From positions 51,597 through 115,596 of the forward strand of contig JAVLUZ010000760.1 of assembly GCA_036768485.1 (NCBI GenBank): DNA of 64,000 bases. The letters are read 5' to 3'. Under the pieces are notes generated by a model. That model did no database searches. It saw only the letters and a list, made by a program, of their open reading frames with translations, and was not told the DNA's origin. Origin of the DNA: Mermis nigrescens (lineage: Eukaryota > Nematoda > Enoplea > Mermithida > Mermithidae). Shown here one piece after another: positions 1 through 10,327 of this stretch. Each line of letters begins with the position of its first letter. Within the stretch, counting starts at the first letter, position 1. Position numbers and translations under genes: made by a program.

Positions 1-900
1 TCTCTGCAAGTCTATCGAATTAAGGTTAACACGTAATGTAAACTTTACACAAACACATAGCGTAAAGAATATTTTAGTCGGATTCGTAATTTTGATATTG
101 CTCCCATATTACTTTCAACATTTATTTAAAAATGAGTCCATAATGTTTTAAAGACAATAAACATTAGGTTTAAACCACTTTGCAATACTGCTGAGTGTAA
201 GCAAGCGCGCCCAACTGACGTATATATTTCATTCCCTGTAAATTTTTATATCTCAGGAAAAAATTTCGGATTTTTGCAATGCTCTAGAACAAAGGCTAAC
301 ATGCAGTGTAAAAAATTACTCGGATATTATGATCAACATTCATGAAAAAATTATGTCTCTACAATGGTCTGAGGACATATAAACAATGAGTGTAAACTAC
401 TTTACATCACTGTTGGATGTAAACAAACGCACCTACGTGACGTCTCACATATGATCCTTTGAAAACTTCTAGACTCCAGGAAAAATTAGGTTTCTGGAAT
501 GCTCAAAAACGAAGATAAATACATATGTAGTGTAAACTTCATGTAAACACCTAGTGTAAAGAAGATTTTAGTCAGATTCGTAATTTTGATATTGTTCCGA
601 TATTACGATTAATATTTATGAAAAAATTAAGTCTACATAATGTTCTATGGGCAAACTAACAATTGGTGTAAACTACTTTACAACACCGTAGAGTGTAAAC
701 ATATGTGCCAGACTGGCATATCAAATTTGGTTCCTGGTCCATTTCTAGACTTGATAAACGTGTCCCTGACTCGTATCCGGAGAAGCAGGCAGAAAAAACA
801 AGACAGAAACGCATTTTAGACTCCAAATTTTTGACTTTACACTCGCTAAATATTAATGTATAGACAATTTGCTTTGACATGCATCCGATATAAAGCACTT
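1..900. repeat. Degenerate tandem repeat rich in GTGTAAAC
   Basis: Three diverged units start near 29, 298 and 518 (spacing about 220-270 bp). Each carries a TGTAAAC motif, then a stretch like TTCGTAATTTTGATATTG (at about 88 and 577), then an ACTACTTTACA-type segment and a second TGTAAAC. The motif (A)GTGTAAAC or its complement recurs more than ten times up to about 1750. No coding potential is seen; the small open frames are not convincing. Function unknown; it may be a satellite-like array or the interior of an old repeat. Confidence 0.5.
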
Positions 901-2930
901 TATTTTTATTCTATTAGACTTATCCCGACTTCTGGACGGAGAAAGTGGCGAACAAAAAACGCAACAAAAACGTATTTTCCATCATTTAGAACACTGTAAA
1001 CTTTAAAATTCCGTACCGAACTCCCCATTGAGTTTAAAGAAATTCGGTTTGGTACAATTTGTAGCTTTTAAATCGTAGTACATTCCTGTGTGCCAAAATT
1101 CTGTTGCAAAAATTATTTGGCATGATTTATCAATCAAACTTCGGAAAAAACGTGTTTTTTAGCCCATTTTTTACCTCTGATTTCGAACTTTACACCCCCA
1201 TAAATAACTCAATATTGCGTTTTTTTAAATGCGGTTTGCTGCGATGTTTAGCCCCTGTAAGGCACTTTATTAATGCTGTCTTCGATTTGCACTGACTCAT
1301 AAGCGGAAAAATTTGGCAGAGAAATCTTAGTTAAAATCCGTTTTTTTACACCATCCACTAGAGTGTAAACTTTAAACCCCAGGATCTAACTCACCATAGA
1401 GCATAGAAGACTTTGCTTATATGCAGAATGTAGCCCTTGATCCGCTCTACATTTCTGTCAGAAAACATTTTAAAAACCTCATAACCGGAGTTAGTATCGG
1501 ACATAGGAAGGTTGAAAACTCGACCAAAAAGTGCTTTTTCACCTCCAGATTTTCGCACTCTTTACACTGCCGTTCGATAAATAATGCGAATTTCAAAAAC
1601 AAAAAAAGTGTCATCTGTAGAATTCATCCCTCTATTATCCTATTCTGTTCAATCCTTCGAGTCATCAATACTCAGTTGTCCACATGCCGCAGTAAAAGGT
1701 CCCAAAATTTGTCCTATGTTATAACGTTACACAAAAACTTTACACCTTCTTTACACAGTCAATTTTGAGTTTCAAGAAAAACAAAAAAACACGGGCAGCG
1801 AATTTTTTTATTATCTTTCTTTTAAAAAAACCGCACCTTCCAGAAGTGTCCCGTTATAGCTGTAGGGGGTGCCCAGGTGTTGGGGGTACCTAAGTATATT
1901 ATAGGTACGCGCTAACGCGCTACCTATGATTGACACAATGAACAATTTTGGCAACGTATGTATAATTTATCTCTTTTGGTGAAAACACGTGATTAAATAC
2001 AGTAGTAGAGCAAATAATCTGCAAGCATGAATCATGTATGAGTAGAGCATTTGTGAATTAATTTGGTTCATTAATTTTGAATTCAAGCAGAGGGCGACTA
2101 CAACTCTAAATTATTTAACGCTAAAAAGCCCAAGAAAATCTTTAAAAATTAAAAACCTGAAATCATAAATCATAAAATGAGTTTTTGTTTCAAACCAAAA
2201 AAACGTAGACAACGGAAGACTGCTTAAGACCGGACACGCACGCGGGGGTTTGGTAGCTCAAGGAACCTGAGAGGAGAAGGAGAATTTGCAGCAGGTAAAA
2301 AACAAAATCTGGGTCAAAACCCATAAAAATCGAGAGGTTTGCCAATAATAACATTAGCATCGACTTTTGAGGCTATCTTAGTTCAATAAAGGTGTCTTGT
2401 TGGTTATGAGTTTCTGATTAATTAGCCAAATTTCGATCATGAATATAATCAATTTTTGCTCCCAAATTTATTCATAATTTATTTGGTTTTGCATTCATCT
2501 CACCACCGGTTCAGCCGGCGATGGCTGCTTAAATGTTGTCGCTAGACAAATCGGCGGTATAATCTCCCGATAAGGCCATTCCTCCACAACGTGGCCCACA
2601 TGGATAGCGTTGGTGGCGAAATTAGGAAAAGTAGATGACGTCATCGATAAAATATAAATATAACAATAAAAATTGTCGTAAAGAACCTAAACAAAGATAA
2701 ATTTTTCTGTTGAAGCAAGGACGGTTTCTCAGGTAGTTCATTCATAGTGCGGCGACCTGTTTTACAATAACGCTCCTACGAATCCAAATTGCATTTTGGG
2801 ATTTTTCCGAGAAAACGCGGGTCTACTATGCGGTGAATACGTAAGAAACTTTAAAATGTTATTGATATAACTGAGAGTAAAGCAGGCAGACGAGCGTAAT
2901 ATTAAGAGTCTCTTTCTGTAAGGACCACCT
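901..2930. other. Unassigned AT-rich sequence
   Basis: No gene, RNA or bounded mobile element could be recognised. Further TGTAAAC motifs occur to about 1750. An imperfect palindrome near 1900-1927 (TAGGTACGCG ... CGCGCTACCTA) is the only structured site noted. Confidence 0.4.
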
Positions 2931-4095
2931 TAACCTTACGTAAGTAAAAAAATAATTTTTCTCAATTTTAACAAATATCACACAAATTTTTACGCTGATT
3001 CCGAATCTGAAAACCGTTTTACACAAAAATTATTTTTTGCTGACTTAAGGGGAGTGAAGTGTGAAAAATCGGAATATGGCCGAATTTCATATGTTGATTA
3101 TTATTTTCCAGAATAATTAACATTTTTCAATGCAGTTTTTTTAAATTACAGAAGATCAAAGGGACTTCACAAAAAGTATAAAATTTTTGTTTACCGGATC
3201 ATCCCACGGGATACAGCAGTCAATAAAGCTCAAAAATATGAATTTTTGCACTTGCTACATTTTTACTTTTTTAGCTATAAGTCCAGAGTGGTCATACAGA
3301 ATCGAGCTTATTTCACCACAATATGTGCCACCTATGTACCCATTTCTGTGTAAAAAATGTAGGATACGTGTTTGATAGTTATTGACCACTTTTGACAAAC
3401 TTGAAATTAACTCATGTGTTCAAATTTCAAAAATGATACATTTGTGCTATGAAAAATTTAACGTTTCGATCAATAACTCCAGAACTGTAAAACATTGTGC
3501 AACTGCATCATATCACAGCTTGTATCATCTATGAGCCTAAGTGCTTGCAAAAGATCATGCGTATACCTTAACTGGTTGTTGACAATTTCTGACAAACGGT
3601 AATTGAACTCAATTGGTCAAAGTCGAAAAAATCAAACATGTGTGGTACACATAACTTTCCTTTTGGAGCTGTAATTCGGAAAATAAAATTCCTCTTGTGG
3701 CTAAATTACACCACAATTTGCACTATCTATTTGCCTGATTATATGCAAAAATCCATACATATATGTTTGATATTTATTGACCATTTGTGGACAACATAAA
3801 CTTAGCTCCATTGGTAAAAATCAAAAAGTCACACATTGGTGCTTCAAAAAATTTTTTTCGGCTCTGTAACTCAAGAACTAGGACACATTTTTTAACCACA
3901 TTACACCACAGTCTCTACCATATATGTCCCTAATTTTCACAGAAAAATCATCTGCATATTCTACGTACTTATCTATCAGCCATATTTCACAAGTGTCAAC
4001 TTAACCTAATTGGTCAAAGTGAAAAAATGCATGCTTTTGTTTCAAATAATTTTATTTTCTATTTCTAACGAGAAGTAAAATCTATCTGGTGACCA

Positions 4096-4361
4096 CCACA
4101 CCTGGGCGGGGGAGGGGTTTGGGGGTATGTACCCCCAGAAACCAAAATACCCCCCCCAGAAATGAAAATAACCCCCCCCCCAGAATTCAATTTTTAAATT
4201 TTTTTTTGTTTTTTTCGCAATTTTTTGATGCCAATGGATAGTGATTGATGAGAAACGCCGAAAAATGGTGTTTTTTCGCCATACCACCATTTTTAAGGCC
4301 ATTTTTTGACCTTCAAAAAATCTTGCATCCCCCCCCAAGAATTTGCTTGCTGCCCACGTAG
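4096..4361 (-). mobile_element. MITE-A copy (hAT-like, 266 bp) with TSD GGTGACCA
   Basis: Flanked by GGTGACCA at 4088-4095 and 4362-4369. The right foldback arm (about 5744-5766) preserves the empty site, CTATCTGGTGACCATACTACG in complement with a single GGTGACCA, so the boundaries are proven within the window. Ends are CCACACCTGGGC and the complement of CTACGTGGGCAGC. The interior has G/C runs beside ATTTT/GAATT stretches, as in the other copies. Non-coding. Confidence 0.9.
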
Positions 4362-4510
4362 GGTGACCATACTACGCCACGGTTCGCACTATCTAGTTGC
4401 CTAATTGCATGCAAAAAAATTATACATATATGTTGGAGTATATTTATTTATTATTTTCACCTGTAGAAAATCCTAACATAAAGGAATGTGTTTTATATCG
4501 TCAAAATTCA

Positions 4511-4973
4511 ATTGTTAAAAAATTCTGAATGCATCAATGTGTCTTCAACGTCATCTGCCTCATCATCTAGATTTGGGTCTGGTTGGAAAAAATCTTCTAA
4601 GCAGTCATCTTCATCAGTTTCAGTTGGGACAATTGTTTCTCTTTTTCGAGTTTCCCGCGACCAAAATCCTGCAATTTGCTACCATGATAAAAACTCAGAT
4701 TGCTTGAATTGGGGCAATCTTCGCATTTCAGTTGCAGTCTCCATAAGATCACACTTTCTTCGAGTCTTAACCCCATCATCAAATTTTTTACGCAAATATT
4801 GGCGCTGGTTTTCTGTGAATGCTCTACAAGATCTTTTTGTGCCTTAAAGCCCAGCCAGTTGGTAATCTTTTGATTGCATCATCATCTGCATTACATCTTC
4901 CAGAATTGCTGCAAAACTTCATTTAGACTTGGAAGCCGAGGCATTAGCTGCCGATTTTCTATTTGTTTCTTGT
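4511..4973 (-). pseudogene. Decayed copy of the same gene, left arm
   Basis: This is the reverse-complement counterpart of the right-arm gene. Its C-terminal part is intact through the acidic tail (DEDDCLEDFF, then DEADDVEDTL) to a TGA near 4513. Upstream it has an extra base near 4840, giving a frameshift after GWALRHKK, and a CAG-to-TAG change before the QIAGFWSR motif. The two arms therefore carry different lesions, so they decayed independently after the duplication. It begins at the arm/loop junction, so the finger region is absent. Confidence 0.55.
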
Positions 4974-5028
4974 TTCTTCATCCTAGAAGAGAGTATGACA
5001 AGGGACCAGTCAACAGCAACATTTGTGC

Positions 5029-5620
5029 CAGTTTTACTAGAAGAAGACAGCTCAGCAAGATCTTGGCAACTGTATACTTGTATTGTTCCTAATTGCGTGA
5101 AATCATTTCAAAGACCGACTGACATTGCGTGATGCAGCTATTACAACGTACAAGAAACAAATAGAAAATCGGCAGCTAATGCCTCGGCTTCCAAGTCTAA
5201 ATGAAGTTTTGCAGCAATTCTGGAAGATGTATGCAGATGATGATTCAATTCAAAGATTACCAACTGGCTGGGCTTTAAGGCAAAAAAGATCTTGTAAAGC
5301 ATTCACAGAAAACCAGCTCCAATATTTGCTTAAAAAATTTGATGATAGGATTGATACTCGAAGAAAGTGCGATCCAAGGGAGACTGCAACTAAAATGCGT
5401 AGATTGCCCCAATTCAAGCAATCTGAGTTTTTATCATGGCAGCAAATTGCAGGATTTTGGTCGCGGAAAGCACAAAAAAGAGAGCTATTGTCCTAACTGA
5501 AATTGATGAAGATGACTGCTTAGAAGATTTTTCCAATTAGACCCAAATCTAGATGATGAGGCAGATGACGTTGAAGACACATTGATTCATTCAGAATGTT
5601 TTGACAATTGAATTTTGACG
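5029..5620 (+). pseudogene. Decayed C2H2-finger protein gene, right-arm copy
   Basis: The frame ending at 5132 reads a half finger (YTCIVPNC, then KSFQRPTDIA). The second Cys pair partner and His residues are lost where the frame closes. A second frame (5125-5496) continues with RLPSLNEVLQQFW, GWALRQKR, TENQLQYLLKKFDD and FLSWQQIAGFWSRK. It stops at 5496 because one base is missing relative to the left arm. Past the stop, the acidic tail (TEIDEDDCLEDF) continues in another frame to about 5610. The organisation (C2H2 finger, KCDPRETATKMRR segment, WQQIAGFWSR segment) resembles uncharacterised multi-copy proteins I associate with repeat-rich animal genomes. Function unknown. Confidence 0.5.
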
Positions 5621-6924
5621 ATATAAAACATATTCCTTTATGTTAGGATTTTCTACAGGTAAAAATCATAAATAAATATAATCCAACATATATGTATGAA
5701 TTTTTTGCACGCAATTAGGCAAATAGATAGTGCGAACCGTGGCGTAGTATGGTCACCAGATAGATTTTACTTCTTAGTTAGAAATATAATATAAAAATTA
5801 TTTGAAACAAAAGCATGCATTTTTTCACTTTGACCAATTGGGTCAAGTTCACACTTGTGAAATATGGCTGATAGATAAGTACGATCGAATATGCAGATGA
5901 TTTTTTGTGTAAAATTAGGGACATATATGGTAGAGACTGTGGTGTAATGCGGTTAAAAAATGTGTCCTAATTCTTGAGTTACTGAGCCGAAAGAAAAATT
6001 TTTTGAAGCACCAATGTGTGACTTTTTGATTTTGACCAATGGAGCTAAGTTTACGTTGTCCACAAATGGTCAATAAACATCAAACATATATGGATGGATT
6101 TTTGCAAATAATTAGGCGAATGGATGGTGCAAATTGTGGTGTAAATGTGGCCACAAGATGAATTTTATTTTCCGAATTACAGCTCCAAAAGGAAAGTTAT
6201 TTGTACCACACATGTATGATTTTTTCGACTTTGACCAATTAAGTTCAATTACCGTTTGTTCGAAATGGTCAACAACCACGTAAGGTATACGCATGATCTT
6301 TTGCAAGCACTTAGGCACATAAATGGTACAAGCTGTAGTATAATGCAGTCGCACAATGTTTTACAGTTCTGGAGTTATAGATCGAAACCTTAAATTTTTT
6401 ATAGCACAAATGAATCATTTTTGAAATTTGAACACATGAGTTAATTTCACGTTTGTCAAAAGTGGTCAATAACTTTCTATCCCATATCCTACATTTTTTA
6501 CTCAGAAACGGGTACATAGGTGGCACATATTTTGGTGAAATAAGCTTCGATTCTGTATGACCACTCTTGACTTATGGCTAAAAAAGTAAAAATGTTGCTA
6601 GTGCAAAAATTCATATTTTTGACTTTTTATTGACTGCTGTATCCCGCGGGTTGATTCGGTGAACAAACTCTTTATACTTTATGTAGAGACCCATTTAATC
6701 TTCTGTAATTAAAAAACCTACATTGAAAAATGTTAATTATTCTGGAAAAATATTGATCAACATATAAAATTCGGCACATATTCCGATTTTTAACACTTTA
6801 CACCCCTATTAGTCAGCAAAAAGTCATTTTTGTGAAAAACAGTTTTCAGATTCGGAATCAGCGTAAAAAGTTGTGTAATATATGTTAAAACAGAGAAAAA
6901 TTATTTTTTCGCTTACGTAAGTCA

Positions 6925-7211
6925 CCCTAGTACAGCAAGGTGATTCTTAAAAACATTGACTCTTAAATTGCACGGTTTTAAAACGATAACAGTAAGCGCA
7001 CGCTTCACGATGATTGTACCTACACGTGATAATAGTATAAAAACTGGAAATCTATAACGCGATAATCGCACGTATTGCCAGTTTGTCTGATCCAAGACAA
7101 ATATAATTCAAGTTTTTCGATCAGACGCGTTCACGTGTTATTTGAACATATAATCGCGCACAGAAAAACGCAGATAAGATTTTTCTTAACACTAGGCTGT
7201 TGTAATCATGC
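6925..7211. other. Unassigned spacer
   Basis: AT-rich sequence between the foldback and the next MITE. No gene or bounded repeat recognised. Confidence 0.35.
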
Positions 7212-7219
7212 GTGGTTGC

Positions 7220-7481
7220 CATACGTGGGCAGCAAGAAAATTCTGGGAGGGCAAGATTTTTTGAAGGTCAAAAAATGGCCTTAAAAAAGTGGTGGTATGG
7301 CGATAAAAACACCATTTTCATTTTCGACGTTTCTCATCAAGCACTATTCATTGGCATCAAAAAATTGCGAAAAAAACGAAAAAAAATTTTCAAAAATTGA
7401 ATTCTGGGGGGGTATTTTGATTTCTAAGGGGGGTTTTTGGTTTCTGCGGGTGCATACCCCAAACCCCCACGCCCAGGTGTG
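7220..7481 (+). mobile_element. MITE-A copy, TSD GTGG(T/C)TGC
   Basis: Starts CATACGTGGGCAGCAAGAAA and ends CCCAGGTGTG. It is flanked by GTGGTTGC (7212-7219) and GTGGCTGC (7482-7489), a 7/8 match. Shares the GGTCAAAAAATGGCC, TTCTCATCAAGCACTA and GGGGTGCATACCCC-like blocks of the family. Confidence 0.85.
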
Positions 7482-7944
7482 GTGGCTGCGCACCAACGAT
7501 CGTGATTTAATCGCGGCGGTTCATTCGATTCTACAAATGTTTATCGTTCTAAGCATCTTAGTTATTCTGCATGAATTTTTGAGATTGCAAAATATGGAGA
7601 GAACCAGAGCTGTATTCAAGGGGGCGAGGGGGGGGAACGCCCTCCCCTTCGCCTGAAAAAATTTTTGAAAGGTAAGATAATGCATGGAATGATGAACAAA
7701 TCGCATGTAAATCTTCAAACTTTCGGTGCTTCCCGCCGAATGTTAAGGAATAGGTTTTTTCCATACCTTCGGCCCAAGCGCGACGAAATTGACACTTTTT
7801 ATAGCCTTTTGAGTTGAGAAAAATTTTTCAAAAAAGTTGGACTTTCATGATTAAATGGAAAAACGCCTAAGAATGCGATTTTTGCCAGCAATCCCAACGA
7901 ATTTTCCGAGATTTAAATCAATTTATGTTGGGTCCGCCCCAAAA

Positions 7945-8047
7945 AATGGAAAAATTTAAAAAAAAAATTGAATTCGGGGGAGGGGCATTTTTGTTTCTGG
8001 GGAGTATTCGAACTTATGGGCGTGCATAACCCCACGCTCACGTGTGG
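7945..8047 (+). mobile_element. MITE-A fragment, 3' part
   Basis: The sequence from AAAAATTGAATTCGGGGG through GCGTGCATAACCCCACGC to CACGTGTG matches the 3' half of MITE-A. The 5' half is missing and no TSD can be assigned. The flanks from 7490 to 8430 contain nothing else I recognise. Confidence 0.55.
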
Positions 8048-8439
8048 TCCGCCCCCCTCCCCTTGGCCGAATGCTGGACACGAGCCTACGGGAAGGAGAG
8101 CGTAAATTTTTGGGGCTTAGGAGTTCCAGCAGTTCTTCGAGGCCTACCTAAGTGCCCAAAACTTGATGTTAGGCGCAGAAAAACAGACAGTTTCGACATT
8201 TCTCATCAAGCTCTATCCACTGGAAACAAAAAATTGTAAAAAGAACAGAAAAAATTGAAATTAAATTTTGCGGTCCTGATTCTTGGGGTCTTTTTTATTC
8301 TGGGGGTTCAGCCAGACCAAAGATACAAAACATAAGTTTTCTGTAGAGAATTTTTCACTTTCATCCATTTTCGGTCATCATTTTGGCCAAAAAATTTCCC
8401 ATTTATTTATTCTGAAGGTCAATCTAGACTCTAGCTAGA

Positions 8440-8759
8440 CCCTCACTCCAGGTGAGGAGTGTATGATCCAGATCCTTGCGCCAGAAAGGATTAATAGTCT
8501 GCGGTTCTGTAAATATTTTCCAATTCTTCCTTAGCATAACAAATTACAAAAAAACGTCGAAAAACTGTTTTTTTCCACTTAGCATTACTATACCACCAGG
8601 CAGGTCTCGTGTGCTACAGATGAATCATGATCCAGATCCCTACGCCAGAAAGGATTATAGCATGCAGTTCTATAGATATTTTCCAATTCATAATTAGCAT
8701 AAAAATTAGAAAAAAACGTTGGAAACTATTTTTTCCACTCTGAATTACTATACCACCAG
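8440..8759 (+). repeat. Tandem repeat, two ~160-bp units (third beyond the Harbinger insertion)
   Basis: Unit 1 (about 8440-8600) and unit 2 (about 8601-8759) share ATGATCCAGATCC, CGCCAGAAAGGATTA, ATATTTTCCAATTC and TACTATACCACCAG. A third partial unit resumes at 10325 (AGGCAGGTCTCGT, then GATGTATCATG), directly after the Harbinger element. The element therefore inserted inside this array. Confidence 0.7.
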
Positions 8760-8769
8760 GGGTCCGTTG

Positions 8770-9030
8770 CATAAAATTTACAAGCTACAGTACAAGCTAC
8801 AAGTGGAAATAGCTACAAGTCCTACAAGTATGCGTTGCATAAAAATTTACAAGCTACAAGCTACAAGTTACAAGTCCAGACAGCCAATTTACAAGTCCTA
8901 CAAGCTAGTTACAAGTCCTACAAGTGTAGCCTTACAAGTCTTACAAGTTCTACAAGTGCATACTATCGAATACGTGTGCTAAAAATTACGTGTCCTACAA
9001 GTGAACTACTAGTCGTACAAGTTGGCGTTG
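8770..9030 (+). repeat. Left subterminal array of CTACAAGT motifs
   Basis: More than a dozen ACAAGCTACAAG, CCTACAAGT and similar short units are packed between the left terminal repeat and the transposase, some with a copy of GTTGCATAAAA. Mirror-image units lie on the other side. Such arrays are plausible transposase-binding sites; this is inference. Confidence 0.75.
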
Positions 9031-9239
9031 CATAAAACATTGTCAGCCACCTTGTAGTTAAAAAGTCACCGATTGATGGAGGACAACAGTAAACGAACAA
9101 CGCTATTTTTCTTAGTAGTGTATTCTGGTGATCCCAAAACTCCAAAATGCGTCTAAGGTCCCAAAACGCATTTTTCTGCTATTTTCTTACTTTATAGCAA
9201 GTACAAAATCTTATAACCTACTGAATCAACTTTTAAAAA

Positions 9240-9925
9240 TCAGTAGGTACCAGTTTCTAGACGAGTTTTCAGTGAACTGTTGCGAAAGACGCGGGCATCA
9301 TTTACAGATCCAGGCCACTTGGAAGACACGTAGTAGAATTTTAGATCAGGGCCACAAGTCAGCATGCAGTTTATGGTATGATTCCCATGCCGGTTAACAA
9401 ACTGTTCCTCGTGGTTTAGTGGTTTGATAATATTGATATGCGTTCCATCAATGGCGCCGAATACACTTGGCATTCCACCTTTTTCGTAAAAAAGTTTCGG
9501 AATTTGTCGCAAAGCTAAATCCTCCTGAGGCTAATCAACTATCTTGAATAGCTGTGCGTTTACAGCATCAACAAATCGGGAAAAAGTTCGACAAACTGTG
9601 GATTTATGCACACCATGTGCATCTCCAATCACATTATAAATTGAAGAACTTGCCAAAAATCTTAAACTTAGGCGAATTTGATGAACGGGTGAGAGTGCAA
9701 AATTTCGAGACGTCTCGTGTGCAATAATCGGACCAATAATTTCACATAACGTATTAATATCAGCGTCACTCAATCTAAATCGTTCCATATTTTCACTTAT
9801 CGATCTATCAAAATTTATACGTGGTCTAAAAGTCCTTTTACGATGATCGTGAACTAATAAAACATCATTAAAGTCATCGTCACTATCGGAAAAATTTAGG
9901 AAAAATTCCTGATTTACGAGTCAAA
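9240..9925 (-). pseudogene. Harbinger transposase (HARBI1-like), broken and truncated
   Basis: Read on the minus strand from about 9925. An acidic N-terminal stretch (DSDDDFNDV) is followed by ERFRLSDADINTLCEII, then a helix-turn-helix-like segment (GVHKSTVCRTFSRF). An in-frame TAG at 9531-9533 follows FKIVD, after which the same frame resumes with the DDE start: FGAIDGTHINI (first catalytic Asp), LKFYYVSSKWPGSVNDARVF. It ends at 9240 after LETGTY, before the second catalytic Asp and the Glu that the family needs, so roughly the last 100-plus residues are missing. The in-frame ATG at 9788 may not be the true start. The protein should be inactive. Confidence 0.85.
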
Positions 9926-9934
9926 AACGACTTG

Positions 9935-10310
9935 TAAAAAATGCATTACGATTTACAAGTCTCCAACCTACAATTGTAGTACTAATAGTTTTATGCAACG
10001 CGTTACTAATACGACTTGTAATTTCCATTTTTGTCTAATGATATATGCATGCCCCGGACTTGTAGCTTGTAGCTTGTAGCTAATAGTTTTATGCAACCTA
10101 CACTTGTAGCTACAAGTCTTGTACGACTTATAGAACTTGTAGCAATTACAAGTGATTTTATGCAACGCAGACTTGTAGCTACAAGACTTGTAGAAATTGT
10201 AGTTTTGCACTTGTAGGACTTGTAGCTTGTAACTTCTAGCTAATAGTTTTATGCAACGGAATTCATTTGTAACTTGTAGCTTGTAAGACTTGTAGCGACT
10301 ACAAGTCTTT
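9935..10310 (-). repeat. Right subterminal array of ACTTGTAG motifs
   Basis: Mirror image of the left array: many ACTTGTAG and GCTTGTAG units separated by repeated TTTTATGCAAC blocks (near 9993, 10088, 10152, 10247 and 10309). The repeated TATGCAAC blocks suggest that the terminal repeat itself was duplicated inward several times. Confidence 0.75.
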
Positions 10311-10327
10311 TATGCAACGAGCCCCAG

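Larger units (their letters stand above)
2936..6924. repeat. 4-kb foldback: two ~2-kb inverted arms around a ~175-bp loop
   Basis: The left arm (about 2936-4973) is the reverse complement of the right arm (about 5149-6924) along its whole length. For example TTACGTAAG near 2937 pairs with 6920, and the segment with CTAGATGATGAGGCAGATGA at about 5549 pairs with 4553-4572. The arms are clearly diverged by point changes and small indels. The left arm also has a 266-bp MITE-A insertion absent from the right arm. The loop (4974-5148) holds a C2H2-like finger and the start of the right-arm open frame. It could be a foldback transposon with very long terminal repeats or an inverted genomic duplication; no convincing TSD was found at the outer ends. 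Confidence 0.85.
8760..10324 (-). mobile_element. PIF/Harbinger element with 3-bp TSD CAG
   Basis: Terminal inverted repeats are GGGTCCGTTGCATAAAA at the left and the complement of GGGCTCGTTGCATAAAA at the right (15/17 identical). They are flanked by CAG at 8757-8759 and 10325-10327. The neighbouring tandem unit at about 8590 shows the uninterrupted site (ACCACCAGGCAGG). Three-bp TSDs and an IDGTHI-type transposase are family traits of PIF/Harbinger. Both subterminal regions are packed with CTACAAGT/ACTTGTAG motifs. A second (Myb-like) gene is absent, so the copy is probably non-autonomous. Confidence 0.9.

Noticed and set aside
8719..9035. Frames reading YKLQATSYKS-type repeats as a low-complexity protein
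   Set aside because: They translate the ACTTGTAG subterminal array of the Harbinger element.
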